Positions 51,253 to 59,601 of a stretch of 64,000 nt of DNA are shown piece by piece. Each line of letters opens with the position of its first letter. Positions within the stretch are counted from its first letter, which is position 1. The DNA comes from JANYLB01 sp963837715 (GTDB lineage: Bacteria > Actinomycetota > Acidimicrobiia > IMCC26256 > JANYLB01), in assembly GCA_963837715.1 (NCBI GenBank), contig CAWIOF010000002.1, positions 1,984,001 through 2,048,000 on the forward strand. Direction: 5' to 3'. A program made the position numbers and the translations under genes. The notes beneath the pieces were generated by a model, which was not told the DNA's origin, did not search any database, and saw nothing but the letters and a program-made list of their open reading frames with translations.

Positions 51253-51717
51253 TCAGTCCCGGAGCGCGACCGCGACCTCGATCTCGACTGCCCCACCCCG
51301 CGGCAGGGCCGAGACCCCGACCGCCGAACGGGAATGCCGGCCGGCCGGACCGAACACCTCCGACAGCAGTTGACTGGCGCCGTCGACCACCGCGGGCTGC
51401 GCCTCGAAACCCGGCGCGCAGGCCACGAATCCGAGCACGGTGAGCACCCGCTCGACCCGATCGAGCGAACCCAGCTCGGCCCGCAGCACCGACAGGGCGT
51501 TGCGCGCGCACCATCGGGCCGCTTCCGCGCCCTCCTCGACGCTCACGTCGACCCCGAGCGTGCCCGGGTGCACCAACCGCCCGTCGTGATCACGAGGGAG
51601 CTGGCCCGAGGTGCGGGCTACTCCTCCGTGTACGACCACCGCGTCGAGCGGCTCGTGCGGCGGGTACGGGCCCGGGAGCGTGATGCCGAGCTCGGCGAGA
51701 CGATCGTCGACGGTCAT
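51253..51717 (-). CDS. RidA/YjgF/Rid-family protein
   Basis: A 154-residue protein. VVVHGGVARTSGQLPRDHDG and the C-terminal LPRGGAVEIEVAVALRD match the family, including the Arg that binds the substrate carboxylate in RidA deaminases. The length and the REFERENCE-like GSLDRVERVLTVLGFV block resemble the YjgF-like subfamily of about 150 residues. RidA proteins hydrolyse reactive enamine/imine intermediates. ATG 51717 is divergent from the zinc transporter operon. Confidence 0.85.
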   Translation of the reverse strand: MTVDDRLAELGITLPGPYPPHEPLDAVVVHGGVARTSGQLPRDHDGRLVHPGTLGVDVSVEEGAEAARWCARNALSVLRAELGSLDRVERVLTVLGFVACAPGFEAQPAVVDGASQLLSEVFGPAGRHSRSAVGVSALPRGGAVEIEVAVALRD

Positions 51718-51780
51718 GGCGCGGGACGATACCGGGACCGGAACGCACGTCGGTGCGCCACCCGGGTTCGACAGAATAAA

Positions 51781-51801
51781 TGAGAATGCTTATCATCCTC
51801 A
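51781..51801 (+). promoter_or_regulatory. Zur-type (Fur-family) operator at the znuA start
   Basis: TGAGAATG (51781-51788) and CATCCTCA (51794-51801) form an inverted repeat with a 5-base AT-rich centre, close to Zur boxes of the TGATAATG-x-CATTATCA kind. It ends two bases before the GTG of the zinc-binding lipoprotein gene, so repression by zinc-loaded Zur would block transcription start or translation. It stands out as AT-rich in a GC-rich background. Confidence 0.75.
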
Positions 51802-51802
51802 T

Positions 51803-52726
51803 GTGCGACGACGCCTCGGGACTCTCCTGCTCGTGATGATGGGCGTGCCCGCGGGCATCGCCGGCATGGCCGCCTGCGTCTCGGGAAGCTCGATCTCGTC
51901 GACGCCGGTCGGCGACTGCCCCACCGCGCCGGTACCGGTGGTCGTGAGCGTCGACCAGTGGGGTGACATCGTGCAGCAGCTCGCCGGCGACTGCGGCGAC
52001 GTGACCACGATCATCAAGAGCTCGGCTGCGGATCCGCACGACTACGAACCCACCCCATCCGACACCGCCGCGTTCGGCGATGCGAAGCTCGTCGTGATGA
52101 ACGGTCTCGACTACGACCCGTGGGTCGACAAGGCGATCGCCACGCTCGACGACGAGCCCGACATCGTGAACGGCGGTGAGGTGGTCGGGCTCCGCGAGGG
52201 CGACAACCCGCACATCTGGTACGGCCCGGAGTACGTCTACGAAGTCGCCGACGCGGTGACGAGCCAGCTGCGGAAGCTCGATCCCGAGGCGGCCGACTAC
52301 TTCGATGGGCAGCATGCCGACTGGCGCGCCGCGATGGCTCCCTACGACTCGGAGATCGCGACGATCACGCCGATCGCGACCGGGAAGTCGTACGGCGCGA
52401 CGGAAAGCGTGTTCGACTACATGGCCCGGGCGGTCGGCCTCGACGACGAGACGCCCCGCGGGTACCGCAACGCCGCAGCGAACGAGTCGGAACCTGCACC
52501 CGGCGACGTCAACGAGTTCCAACAGGCACTCGCGGCCGGGACGATCGACGTCGTGATCTTCAACACCCAGACCGAGGGCGCGGTGCCCGACCAGATCCGG
52601 TCGGAAGCCGAACGGGCCCACGTACCCGTGGTCGACGTGACCGAGACCGTCCCGCCGGGCGCGAAGAGCTTCGTCTCGTGGCAGGTGTCACAGCTCCGCC
52701 GACTCGCGACCGCGCTCGGCGTGTGA
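51803..52726 (+). CDS. znuA: Zinc ABC transporter substrate-binding lipoprotein, ZnuA-like
   Basis: About 307 residues. A lipoprotein-like signal ends at MAACVSGSS. The cluster A-I fold shows SSAADPHDYEPTPSD (metal His), EGDNPHIWYGPEYVY (second His) and GKSYGATESVFDYMARAVGL. It has no long His-rich loop. It captures Zn2+ (or Mn2+) outside the membrane for the ZnuC/ZnuB permease encoded next. GTG 51803 follows the Zur box directly, so translation is probably leaderless. The stop overlaps znuC. Confidence 0.87.
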   Translation: MRRRLGTLLLVMMGVPAGIAGMAACVSGSSISSTPVGDCPTAPVPVVVSVDQWGDIVQQLAGDCGDVTTIIKSSAADPHDYEPTPSDTAAFGDAKLVVMNGLDYDPWVDKAIATLDDEPDIVNGGEVVGLREGDNPHIWYGPEYVYEVADAVTSQLRKLDPEAADYFDGQHADWRAAMAPYDSEIATITPIATGKSYGATESVFDYMARAVGLDDETPRGYRNAAANESEPAPGDVNEFQQALAAGTIDVVIFNTQTEGAVPDQIRSEAERAHVPVVDVTETVPPGAKSFVSWQVSQLRRLATALGV

Positions 52727-53487
52727 GCACGGCCGCGTTCGCCCTCGACGGTGTCGCCGCGGGCCGCGACGACCGGCTCATCTGGTCGGAGGGGACCTTC
52801 TCCGTCCCGCCCGGTTCGATCGTCGGCGTGATCGGACCGAACGGATCGGGCAAGACCACGCTGCTCGAGATGCTCCTCGGTCTGCTCCCCCCGGCCTCGG
52901 GCGAGCTCATGGTCCTCGGAGAGGTGCCCCACAAGGGCAACCGTCGGATCGGATACGTGCCGCAGAACTACACCGCCGCGATCGGTGAAGCCATCCGGTG
53001 CCGCGACCTCGTCGGCCTCGGCCGCAGCGGGACCCAGTGGGGCCTCGGGCGACGATCGCCCGACGACCGCGCCCGGATCGACGCTGCGCTCACCGCCGTC
53101 TCCGCGGAGTCGTTCGCCAACCGGCGGATCTCCCAGCTCTCGGGCGGTCAGCAACAGCGGGTCGCGATCGCGCAGGCCCTGGTCGGCGATCCCGAGCTCC
53201 TCCTCCTCGACGAGCCGCTGGCCAACCTCGACGTCCGCAACCAACACGAGATCGTCGAGCTGCTCCAGACGCTGCGGGAGGAGCGGACCGTGACCATCGT
53301 CGTGGTGGTCCACGACCTCAACCCCTTGCTGTCGATCCTGACCGGCGCCGTCTACCTCCTCGACGGCCACGCGCACTACGGCGCGATCGGCGACGTGGTC
53401 GACAGCGAACTGCTGACCCACCTCTACGAGACTCCGATCAAGGTGGTCCGCACCGCGCAGGGCGACCTCTTCACCCGGAGCACCTGA
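52723..53487 (+). CDS. znuC: Zinc ABC transporter ATPase, ZnuC-like
   Basis: A 254-residue ABC ATPase. Walker A is IGPNGSGKTTLLEM, the signature is ISQLSGGQQQRVAIAQAL and Walker B ELLLLDEPLANLDVRN, with the switch His in VVVVHDLNP. GTG 52723 overlaps the znuA stop. It couples ATP hydrolysis to the ZnuB permease, four bases downstream. All catalytic residues are present. Confidence 0.9.
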   Translation: MSTAAFALDGVAAGRDDRLIWSEGTFSVPPGSIVGVIGPNGSGKTTLLEMLLGLLPPASGELMVLGEVPHKGNRRIGYVPQNYTAAIGEAIRCRDLVGLGRSGTQWGLGRRSPDDRARIDAALTAVSAESFANRRISQLSGGQQQRVAIAQALVGDPELLLLDEPLANLDVRNQHEIVELLQTLREERTVTIVVVVHDLNPLLSILTGAVYLLDGHAHYGAIGDVVDSELLTHLYETPIKVVRTAQGDLFTRST

Positions 53488-53491
53488 GCCG

Positions 53492-54397
53492 ATGCTGCAC
53501 CTGCTCGCCGACGTGGGCTACCAGACGAACTGGTTCGACACGCTCCAGGCCAACTTCATGCGCAACGCGTTCGTCGGTGGAACGCTCGTCGCGATTGCTT
53601 CGGGGGTGATCGGCTACTTCGTGGTGATCCGGCGCGACGCGTTCGCCGCCCACGCGCTCGGGCACATCGGGTTCCCCGGAGCAACCCTCGCGGTGCTCAT
53701 CGGAATCCCGGTGACGCTCGGACTCGCCGGGTTCTGTGTGGCCGGCGGGCTCGCCATCGGGGCACTCGGCAAGCGGGTGGCCAACCGGGAGGTCGCCACC
53801 GGCACGATCCTCGCCTACGCGACCGGACTCGGTGTGTTGTTCGCCTCGCTGGCGTCGGAGAGCACGAGCTCGGTCACGAGTGTGCTGTTCGGCAACCTGC
53901 TCGCGATCTCGACCGGCCAGATCCGGACGTTCGCCTTCTTCACGGTGGGTCTGTTGCTGGCCCTCGCCGTCGTCGCCCGGCCGCTCCTGTTCGCGTCGGT
54001 CGACCCGCAGGTCGCTGAAGCGAAGGGCGTCCCGGTGCGCGCACTCGGCATCGCGTTCATGGTGCTCCTGGCCCTCGGGATCACGATGGCGGTCCAGGTG
54101 GTCGGGACGCTCCTGCTCTTCGCACTCGTGGTCACACCCTCAGCCGCGGCCTTGGCGATGACCGCGCGACCGAGCGCGGTGGCAACCATCGGCACCGGCA
54201 TCGGCCTGCTGTCGGTGTGGCTCGGGCTCGTGCTCGCGGTCATGTTCAACCTGCCGCCGAGCTTCTGCATCGTGTCGCTCTCGTGCGTGATCTGGCTGGT
54301 GACGCTCGCCGTCACCAGGAGCGGCCGTCGCCACCCGGGCCATCACGCGCCCGCCCACGACCATCACCACCCCGAACCCGTCCAACACCTCGCCTGA
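53492..54397 (+). CDS. znuB: Zinc ABC transporter permease, ZnuB-like, with His-rich tail
   Basis: A 301-residue ABC-3 permease with about eight hydrophobic segments. FVVIRRDAFAAHALGHIGFP and AEAKGVPVRALGIAFMVLLA are conserved coupling regions. The C-terminal tail has HPGHHAPAHDHHHPEPVQH, a His-rich metal-binding stretch that may serve as a sensor or zinc acceptor on the cytosolic side (inference). It is the last gene of the Zur-controlled operon. Confidence 0.9.
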   Translation: MLHLLADVGYQTNWFDTLQANFMRNAFVGGTLVAIASGVIGYFVVIRRDAFAAHALGHIGFPGATLAVLIGIPVTLGLAGFCVAGGLAIGALGKRVANREVATGTILAYATGLGVLFASLASESTSSVTSVLFGNLLAISTGQIRTFAFFTVGLLLALAVVARPLLFASVDPQVAEAKGVPVRALGIAFMVLLALGITMAVQVVGTLLLFALVVTPSAAALAMTARPSAVATIGTGIGLLSVWLGLVLAVMFNLPPSFCIVSLSCVIWLVTLAVTRSGRRHPGHHAPAHDHHHPEPVQHLA

Positions 54398-54414
54398 CCT
54401 TCCACCAGCCGAGC

Positions 54415-54458
54415 GTTGGTGCGATTGCCCACGCTCTGGGGGGCCCAATCGCCCCAAC
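54415..54458. terminator. Long hairpin between convergent znuB and PLP-enzyme genes
   Basis: GTTGGTGCGATTG (54415-54427) pairs with CAATCGCCCCAAC (54446-54458) at 12 of 13 positions. It lies in the 75 bases between the two convergent stop codons and could terminate both transcripts, though no T run follows on either side. Confidence 0.6.
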
Positions 54459-54472
54459 GGATGGCTCACGGG

Positions 54473-55741
54473 TCACTCGAGGGAGGCGTACTCCGTGGAG
54501 CGGTCGGTGGTGCGGCGGTCGCCGACGCCCGCAACGATGGGCCCGAGGTCGGCGAGCAGTTCCGGGATGTGGGCGACGTTGCCGGCCTGCACGGTCGCGT
54601 GGATGCTGTCGGGTGGGGTCTGGCGATCGAAGTACCACCCGAGTTCGCGGAGGCCGTCGGCCACGAGGAACACGTCGAGCGCGTCGGGATCGGCCGCCGC
54701 GATCGCGCACAGTGCGGCTTCGGGTTCGCCGAGCACGGTGAGACCGGGAGTCGCGCGCACACCGGCCTCGAGGGTGACCCGACCGTCGAACGCTTCCGTG
54801 GCCAGCCGGACGTAGCCCTCCTCGCCGAGGTGGTGCAGCACGGCCCACGCGGCAGCGAAGGGCGACGTCGCCTTCGAACCGGCGACACCCGACGACGCGT
54901 AGAACCCGCCGAGCCAGTCGCTGAACACGAACGCCTGTCGGCGTTGCAGGTCGGTGTCTCGGTAGAGCACGACCGACACGCCCTTGTTGGCGTAGCCGTA
55001 CTTGTGCACGTCGGCCGACATCGACGTGACGCCGGGGACGCGGAAGTCGTACGGAGGGATCGTCTTGCCGCCCCGCTCGAGGAACGGGAGGAGGAACCCG
55101 CCCATGCAGGCGTCGACGTGGCAGAGCGCGCCGGCGTCGGCCGCGAGCGCGGCGATCTCGGGCACCGGGTCGATCACGCCCTGCGGGTACTGCGGCGCCG
55201 AGGCGACGACGAGGACGGTGTGGTCGGTGATCGCATCGGCCATGGCCGCGACGTCGGCGCGGTAGTCGTCGCCGACGGGGACGCGCACGGTCTTCAAGCC
55301 GAAGTAGTGCCCGGCCTTGCTGAACGCGGCGTGGGCGCTCGTGGCGAGCACGATCTCGGGTGCGTGTTCGTCTCGCGTGGCCCGCCCCCACTCCCGGGCG
55401 GTCTTCACCGCCATGAGGATCGACTCCGTTCCGCCCGACGTGGTCCACCCGGCGAGACCCTCCGCGGGGGTACCGCTCGCCGGGTCGCCGCCGAGCAGGC
55501 CGATCGCGATGTCGACGATGTCCTGCTGCATCCGTCCGACGCTCGGGAACACGAGGGGGTTCAGGCCGTTCTCGGCCGCGTACATGCGCGCGGCCTCGCT
55601 CATGAGCTCCTGCACGTCGTCGCCGGCGTCGTACACCAGCGAGAACACCCGCCCGCTGTGCCAGTCGAGATCGTCGGCGCGCATCGCCCGCAACTCGTCG
55701 AGCACCGCGTCGTGGGACATGCCGGTCTTCGGGATCGTCAT
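54473..55741 (-). CDS. PLP-dependent decarboxylase/lyase, sphingosine-1-phosphate-lyase-like
   Basis: A 422-residue fold-type I PLP enzyme of the group II decarboxylase family. NGLNPLVFPSVGRMQQDIV, WTTSGGTESILMAVKTARE, CHVDACMGGFLLPF and the PLP lysine in SADVHKYGYANKG match S1P lyase and related enzymes more than glutamate decarboxylase. The substrate could be a phosphorylated amino-alcohol or an amino acid. No membrane helix is present. The start is ATG 55741; an in-frame ATG at residue 8 is also possible. Confidence 0.82.
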   Translation of the reverse strand: MTIPKTGMSHDAVLDELRAMRADDLDWHSGRVFSLVYDAGDDVQELMSEAARMYAAENGLNPLVFPSVGRMQQDIVDIAIGLLGGDPASGTPAEGLAGWTTSGGTESILMAVKTAREWGRATRDEHAPEIVLATSAHAAFSKAGHYFGLKTVRVPVGDDYRADVAAMADAITDHTVLVVASAPQYPQGVIDPVPEIAALAADAGALCHVDACMGGFLLPFLERGGKTIPPYDFRVPGVTSMSADVHKYGYANKGVSVVLYRDTDLQRRQAFVFSDWLGGFYASSGVAGSKATSPFAAAWAVLHHLGEEGYVRLATEAFDGRVTLEAGVRATPGLTVLGEPEAALCAIAAADPDALDVFLVADGLRELGWYFDRQTPPDSIHATVQAGNVAHIPELLADLGPIVAGVGDRRTTDRSTEYASLE

Positions 55742-55762
55742 GCTGCGCAGGTTACGTCGCGC

Positions 55763-56753
55763 TCAGGCGGTCGGCTCGCGGAGGACCGCCTGCACCCGGG
55801 CGAAGAACGCCAGCGCGAACGCGCGGGCCCGGTCGGTTCCGGCCAGGGCCGACAACGGAAGGCTCGCGCCCGGGAACGCGGTGTCGTTCCAGATCGGATG
55901 GTCCGGTTTCGTCGCCCAGGGGGTCACGTAGAGGTAGGGCTCGGGGTGGGCCGCGTCTCCGGGTGAGGCGCCGAACGTCGCGCGGGCGCCGGCTGCTTCG
56001 GGCCCCATGTCGACGGAGAGGTCGAAGTGCTCGGGCCACAGTTGGACCCGGGCCGGCGTGTCGTCGGGTCCGGCGCCGGCCCGCAGGACCTCGAGCACCG
56101 CACACCCGAACCCGAACCAGTCGCCGAGCAGGCGGGCGGCACCGGGATCGACGCCGAGCGGCGCATCGAGGTCGAGTGGAGTCGTCGGCGTGAACAGGTC
56201 GGTCGGTGCACCAGCCTCGATCCCGACGGCCGCAGCCGCATCGCGCAGGGTCGTGATCGGGTGGACCTCGGCGCGGCCCTCGCGCACGACGATCAGCCGC
56301 TCCCCCGCAACTCGAACCTGTTCGTCGGCACCGAAGAACGGGGTACCGAAGCCGTCGCGCGTGGAGCGCAGGCCGATCTTGCCGTTGGCCCGATGACGCA
56401 CCGGCGTGAGCACGTGCTCGGCGAGCGCCTGCCAACTCCCGCGGGTCACTTCGAACGCCGCACCATCGGTGACAGTCGGGAGGGGCCGCCACGCGCCGAG
56501 CCAACGATCGGCACACCACGGTGCGAGGTCGGGCTCGCTGCGCGGCGAGCGCGTCCCAGGTGATGCCGACCGACGGGAACGGTGTCACCACGGTCGCGCC
56601 GGCGGTCACGTCGTCGACTGCGACGGGATCGTCGGCGAACCAGGGCGCGACGTTGATCGCCGGGGGTGACGGCTCGAGGACGCGGACCTCGAACCGCCCA
56701 CCGACCCGCTCGTAGGCCTCTCGCCGGGGGTCGACCGTCGGCTCGTCGACCAC
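55763..56753 (-). pseudogene. Conserved hypothetical gene with a one-base frameshift
   Basis: From GTG 56753 the frame reads NVAPWFADDPVAVDDVTAGA and PFPSVGITWDALAA, then changes frame at about 56538-56546 into SEPDLAPWCADRWLGAWRPL and DGFGTPFFGADEQVRV, ending after YLYVTPWATKPDHPIWND and VLREPTA at 55763. Removing one base from a GCGC tract would join them into a protein of about 330 residues. I do not recognise the family; it looks like a soluble conserved actinobacterial protein. The downstream part alone could start at GTG/ATG codons near 56449. Confidence 0.65.
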
Positions 56754-56755
56754 GT

Positions 56756-57010
56756 TCAGACCTCTGATCCGCGACGCTGCGAGAACGCCGACAGCAGTGT
56801 CATCCGCACGTCGGGGTCGATCGTGGCGAGATCAATCTCCCCGAGGCGACCGCTCTGGCGGATCGTCTCGTGGAACTGGGCGAGCACGCTCGCACAGCCG
56901 GAGCACTCGGCGAGATGGGTGTCGATGTCGGCGACTGCATCGGGCGCGAGCGCGCCCTCGAGGTACTCGGTGACGATCTCCACGAACTCGTTGCAGGGAA
57001 TGTTCACCAT
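56756..57010 (-). CDS. Zinc-finger (zf-HC2) anti-sigma-factor-like protein
   Basis: About 84 residues. IPCNEFVEIVTEYLEGALAP then DTHLAECSGCASVLAQFHET is the HC2 zinc finger (Cys, His-x3-Cys-x2-Cys) that binds ECF sigma factors. It ends without a membrane helix, so it is a soluble ZAS-type protein. No ECF sigma gene lies beside it, unlike most of its relatives. ATG 57010 is chosen; ATG 57028 is also open with GAGG upstream. Confidence 0.75.
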   Translation of the reverse strand: MVNIPCNEFVEIVTEYLEGALAPDAVADIDTHLAECSGCASVLAQFHETIRQSGRLGEIDLATIDPDVRMTLLSAFSQRRGSEV

Positions 57011-57162
57011 CGTCCGAATGCTCACCATCGTCCTCGTCGGGCCTCCTCGGATCACACCTCGTCGAGCCGGCGCCCGGGTCCGACATGGGTGCGGTGTGTC
57101 TGCACGTGCCGACGTTACAGATCAATGGGTGCGGCTCGATGCCCTGCCGTAGCATCTGCGTC

Positions 57163-57588
57163 ATGCAGCGAGTCCTGGCATCCCGTACCGGCGGCCTCGC
57201 AGGGATCGCGATCGCCGTTGTCCGCATCGCGATGGGGGCCTTCTTCGCCTCGGTGTCGCTCGGCAAGTTCTTCGATCACGCCTCCGAGGCGGCCGACTTC
57301 GACCGGTACGGCGTTCCCCTCCCCACGTTCTCCGTCTACGCCGTGGGCACGATCGAGCTCGTCGGCGGGCTCCTGCTCCTCGTCGGGCTGTGCACCAGAC
57401 CGGCTGCAGCGGTGCTCGCTGCGAACATGGTCGGAGCCATCGCGACGGCCGGGCGGGTCGACGGTGGATCGTTCCACCTGGGCGTGGCCCCGACCGCGCT
57501 CGTGGTGCTGCTCTTCCTCGTGTGGTCGGGCTCCGGCACGTTCGCGATCGATCAGCGCATCATCCGCCGCACCGACACCGGGAACTAG
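57163..57588 (+). CDS. DoxX-family membrane protein
   Basis: About 141 residues with four hydrophobic segments: VVRIAMGAFFASVSLGKFFD, VYAVGTIELVGGLLLLVGLC, AAAVLAANMVGAIATAGRVD and TALVVLLFLVWSGSGTFAID. This is the DoxX/SURF4-like pattern; family roles include redox membrane complexes. ATG 57163. Its TAG stop shares a CTAG with the stop of the convergent Rieske-TPP gene, so the two genes overlap by four bases. Confidence 0.83.
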   Translation: MQRVLASRTGGLAGIAIAVVRIAMGAFFASVSLGKFFDHASEAADFDRYGVPLPTFSVYAVGTIELVGGLLLLVGLCTRPAAAVLAANMVGAIATAGRVDGGSFHLGVAPTALVVLLFLVWSGSGTFAIDQRIIRRTDTGN

Positions 57589-59552
57589 ATCAACTCGGGA
57601 TCGGCGATCACCTCGACGAGCGCGGGACCGTCGTGCGCGAGCGCGCTCGCGATTGCGGTGTCGAGCTCACCGGGCTCCGCGACCCTGATCCCCAGTGCGC
57701 CGCAGAGCTCGGCGTAGGCGGCGAAGTCGGGGTTGTGCAACGACGTCTGCCAGACCGCGTAGTGCGCGGCGCGCTGTTCCTTGCTGATCTTGCCGAGCGA
57801 CGAGTTGTTCAGGAGCACGTGGGTGATGTTCATCCCGTACTTCACCGCCGTCGTGAACTCGGCGAGGTACTGGCCGAACCCTCCGTCGCCCGTGACGGCC
57901 ACGATCTGGCGATCCGGCGCCGCGGCCCACGCGCCCATCGCCGCCGGGTACCCGAAGCCGATGGAACCCAGGTATCCCGACATGAGGACCGACTGGTGGG
58001 TGCACTCGAAGTAGCGGCCGAAGGAGTACGCGTGGTTGCCGACGTCGACCGTGACGACCGCGTCGTCGGCGACGTTGCGGGCGAGGGCGTCGAACACCGC
58101 GGCCGAGTTCACACCCGAGCCGCGGTCGTCGGCGAGCCTGCGGACCTTCTCGGCCCGCCAGATCCCCCATCGCTCGGCGACGTCGGCCCGCTGGTCGACC
58201 CGCCCCGACGCGGGCTGCAGTCGTTCGGCGAGCAACGCCGCGGTCACCCCGACGTGCCCGAGCACGGGAACGGTCACCGGGTGGAACCGGCCGAGCGCCA
58301 TCGGGTCGAAGTCGACCTGCACGATCGGCTTGTAGGGCGCGATCCCGGTGTGGTTCGAGAACGAGGCGCCGAACACGATCAGCAGATCAGATTCGTTCAT
58401 CAGCCAGCTCGCGACGGGGGTCCCGCTGCGGCCGAGCACCCCCGCGCCGAGTGGATGGTGGTCGGAGACGAGTCCCTTCGCCTTGAACGTCGTGAGCACC
58501 GGGGCGCCGAGCGTCTCGGCGAGCGCGAGCACACCGTCGATCTCGAAGCGCGCGCCGTGGCCGACGATGATCACCGGACGTCGGGCGCCACCGATCAGTT
58601 CGCTCGCAGCGTCGAGCGCCCGCGCCGGCGGCGTGATCCGGTCGTCGGCGACCCGACCCTGCGGCGCCGATGCCGCGCCCTCGGCCGGGATCTCCTGCAC
58701 TTCGTCGGGGAGTACGAGGTGCGCGACGTCGCGCCCGACCAGCGCGTGCTTCAGCGCCAACGTCATCAGTTCGGCGTGATCCGACTCGGGGAGCACCGTC
58801 TTCGAGTAGCTCGCGACGTCGGCGAACGCGGCGGTGAGGTCGACGTCTTGGAACGCGCCGCGACCGAGCACCTTCGACGGGACCTGGCCGCTGATCGCGA
58901 GCACCGGCGCCCGGTCGACCTTCGCGTCGTACAGGCCGGTGAGGAGGTTCGTGCTCCCCGGGCCCGCGATGGCGAAGCAGGCTGCGGGGCGACCGGTGAG
59001 CTTTCCGTAGGCCGACGCGGCGAACGCCGCTGCGCCTTCGTGACGGATCCCGATGAACGTGAGGTTGCCCTGGTCCTCCTGGCGGCGGAGGGCGTCGGCG
59101 AACCCGAGGTTGGAGTGGCCCACCATGCCGAACACGTGGGTGATCCCCCACGCGACCATCGTCTCGACCATCACGTCGGAGACCGTGCGCACCGGTTCCG
59201 GTTCGGGTTCCAGACCGACGTAGATGCCGTCGTCGCGCACCTCGACGGCGAAGCAAGCCGGCGCGTCACTGAACCCCGACGGCGGCTTCCCGGTGAGCGG
59301 GTCGTAGTCGTAGCCGTGCCAGGGGCAGCGCAACAGCCCCTTCTCGATCGACCCCTCCCCGAGCGGCCCACCCTGGTGGGGGCAGTGGTTGCTCAGCGCC
59401 CCGTAGCGATCCCCGACTCTCGTGAGGGCGAGGGTGCGGGTCCCCGCGACCACCGTGCGGACCCGTCCGTCTTCGAGATCGCCGATCTCGGCGACCTTCG
59501 ACCATTCCAACGGCGCCGCGGCGCTGTCGGCGCTCTCACCAGGAACGGACAT
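57585..59552 (-). CDS. Rieske [2Fe-2S] domain fused to a TPP-dependent enzyme
   Basis: About 655 residues. Residues 15-115 are a Rieske ferredoxin: C57-P-H59 and C76-P-W-H79 (NHCPHQGGPLGEG, RCPWHGYDYDPLTG). From about 122 a full three-domain TPP enzyme follows with the activating Glu172 (IGIRHEGAAAFAASA) and a C-terminal VAVTGDGGFGQYLAEF/LNNSSLGK cofactor site. It resembles acetolactate synthase or pyruvate oxidase. The fused iron-sulfur domain suggests electron transfer out of the active site. ATG 59552 is chosen since upstream codons show no fold. It differs clearly from the TPP enzyme at 21482-23368. Confidence 0.85.
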   Translation of the reverse strand: MSVPGESADSAAAPLEWSKVAEIGDLEDGRVRTVVAGTRTLALTRVGDRYGALSNHCPHQGGPLGEGSIEKGLLRCPWHGYDYDPLTGKPPSGFSDAPACFAVEVRDDGIYVGLEPEPEPVRTVSDVMVETMVAWGITHVFGMVGHSNLGFADALRRQEDQGNLTFIGIRHEGAAAFAASAYGKLTGRPAACFAIAGPGSTNLLTGLYDAKVDRAPVLAISGQVPSKVLGRGAFQDVDLTAAFADVASYSKTVLPESDHAELMTLALKHALVGRDVAHLVLPDEVQEIPAEGAASAPQGRVADDRITPPARALDAASELIGGARRPVIIVGHGARFEIDGVLALAETLGAPVLTTFKAKGLVSDHHPLGAGVLGRSGTPVASWLMNESDLLIVFGASFSNHTGIAPYKPIVQVDFDPMALGRFHPVTVPVLGHVGVTAALLAERLQPASGRVDQRADVAERWGIWRAEKVRRLADDRGSGVNSAAVFDALARNVADDAVVTVDVGNHAYSFGRYFECTHQSVLMSGYLGSIGFGYPAAMGAWAAAPDRQIVAVTGDGGFGQYLAEFTTAVKYGMNITHVLLNNSSLGKISKEQRAAHYAVWQTSLHNPDFAAYAELCGALGIRVAEPGELDTAIASALAHDGPALVEVIADPELI

Positions 59553-59601
59553 CCGGACTCCCCCTTCGCTGCACCACTGTCGGCGCAGGGAGCCGAGCGT
59601 T

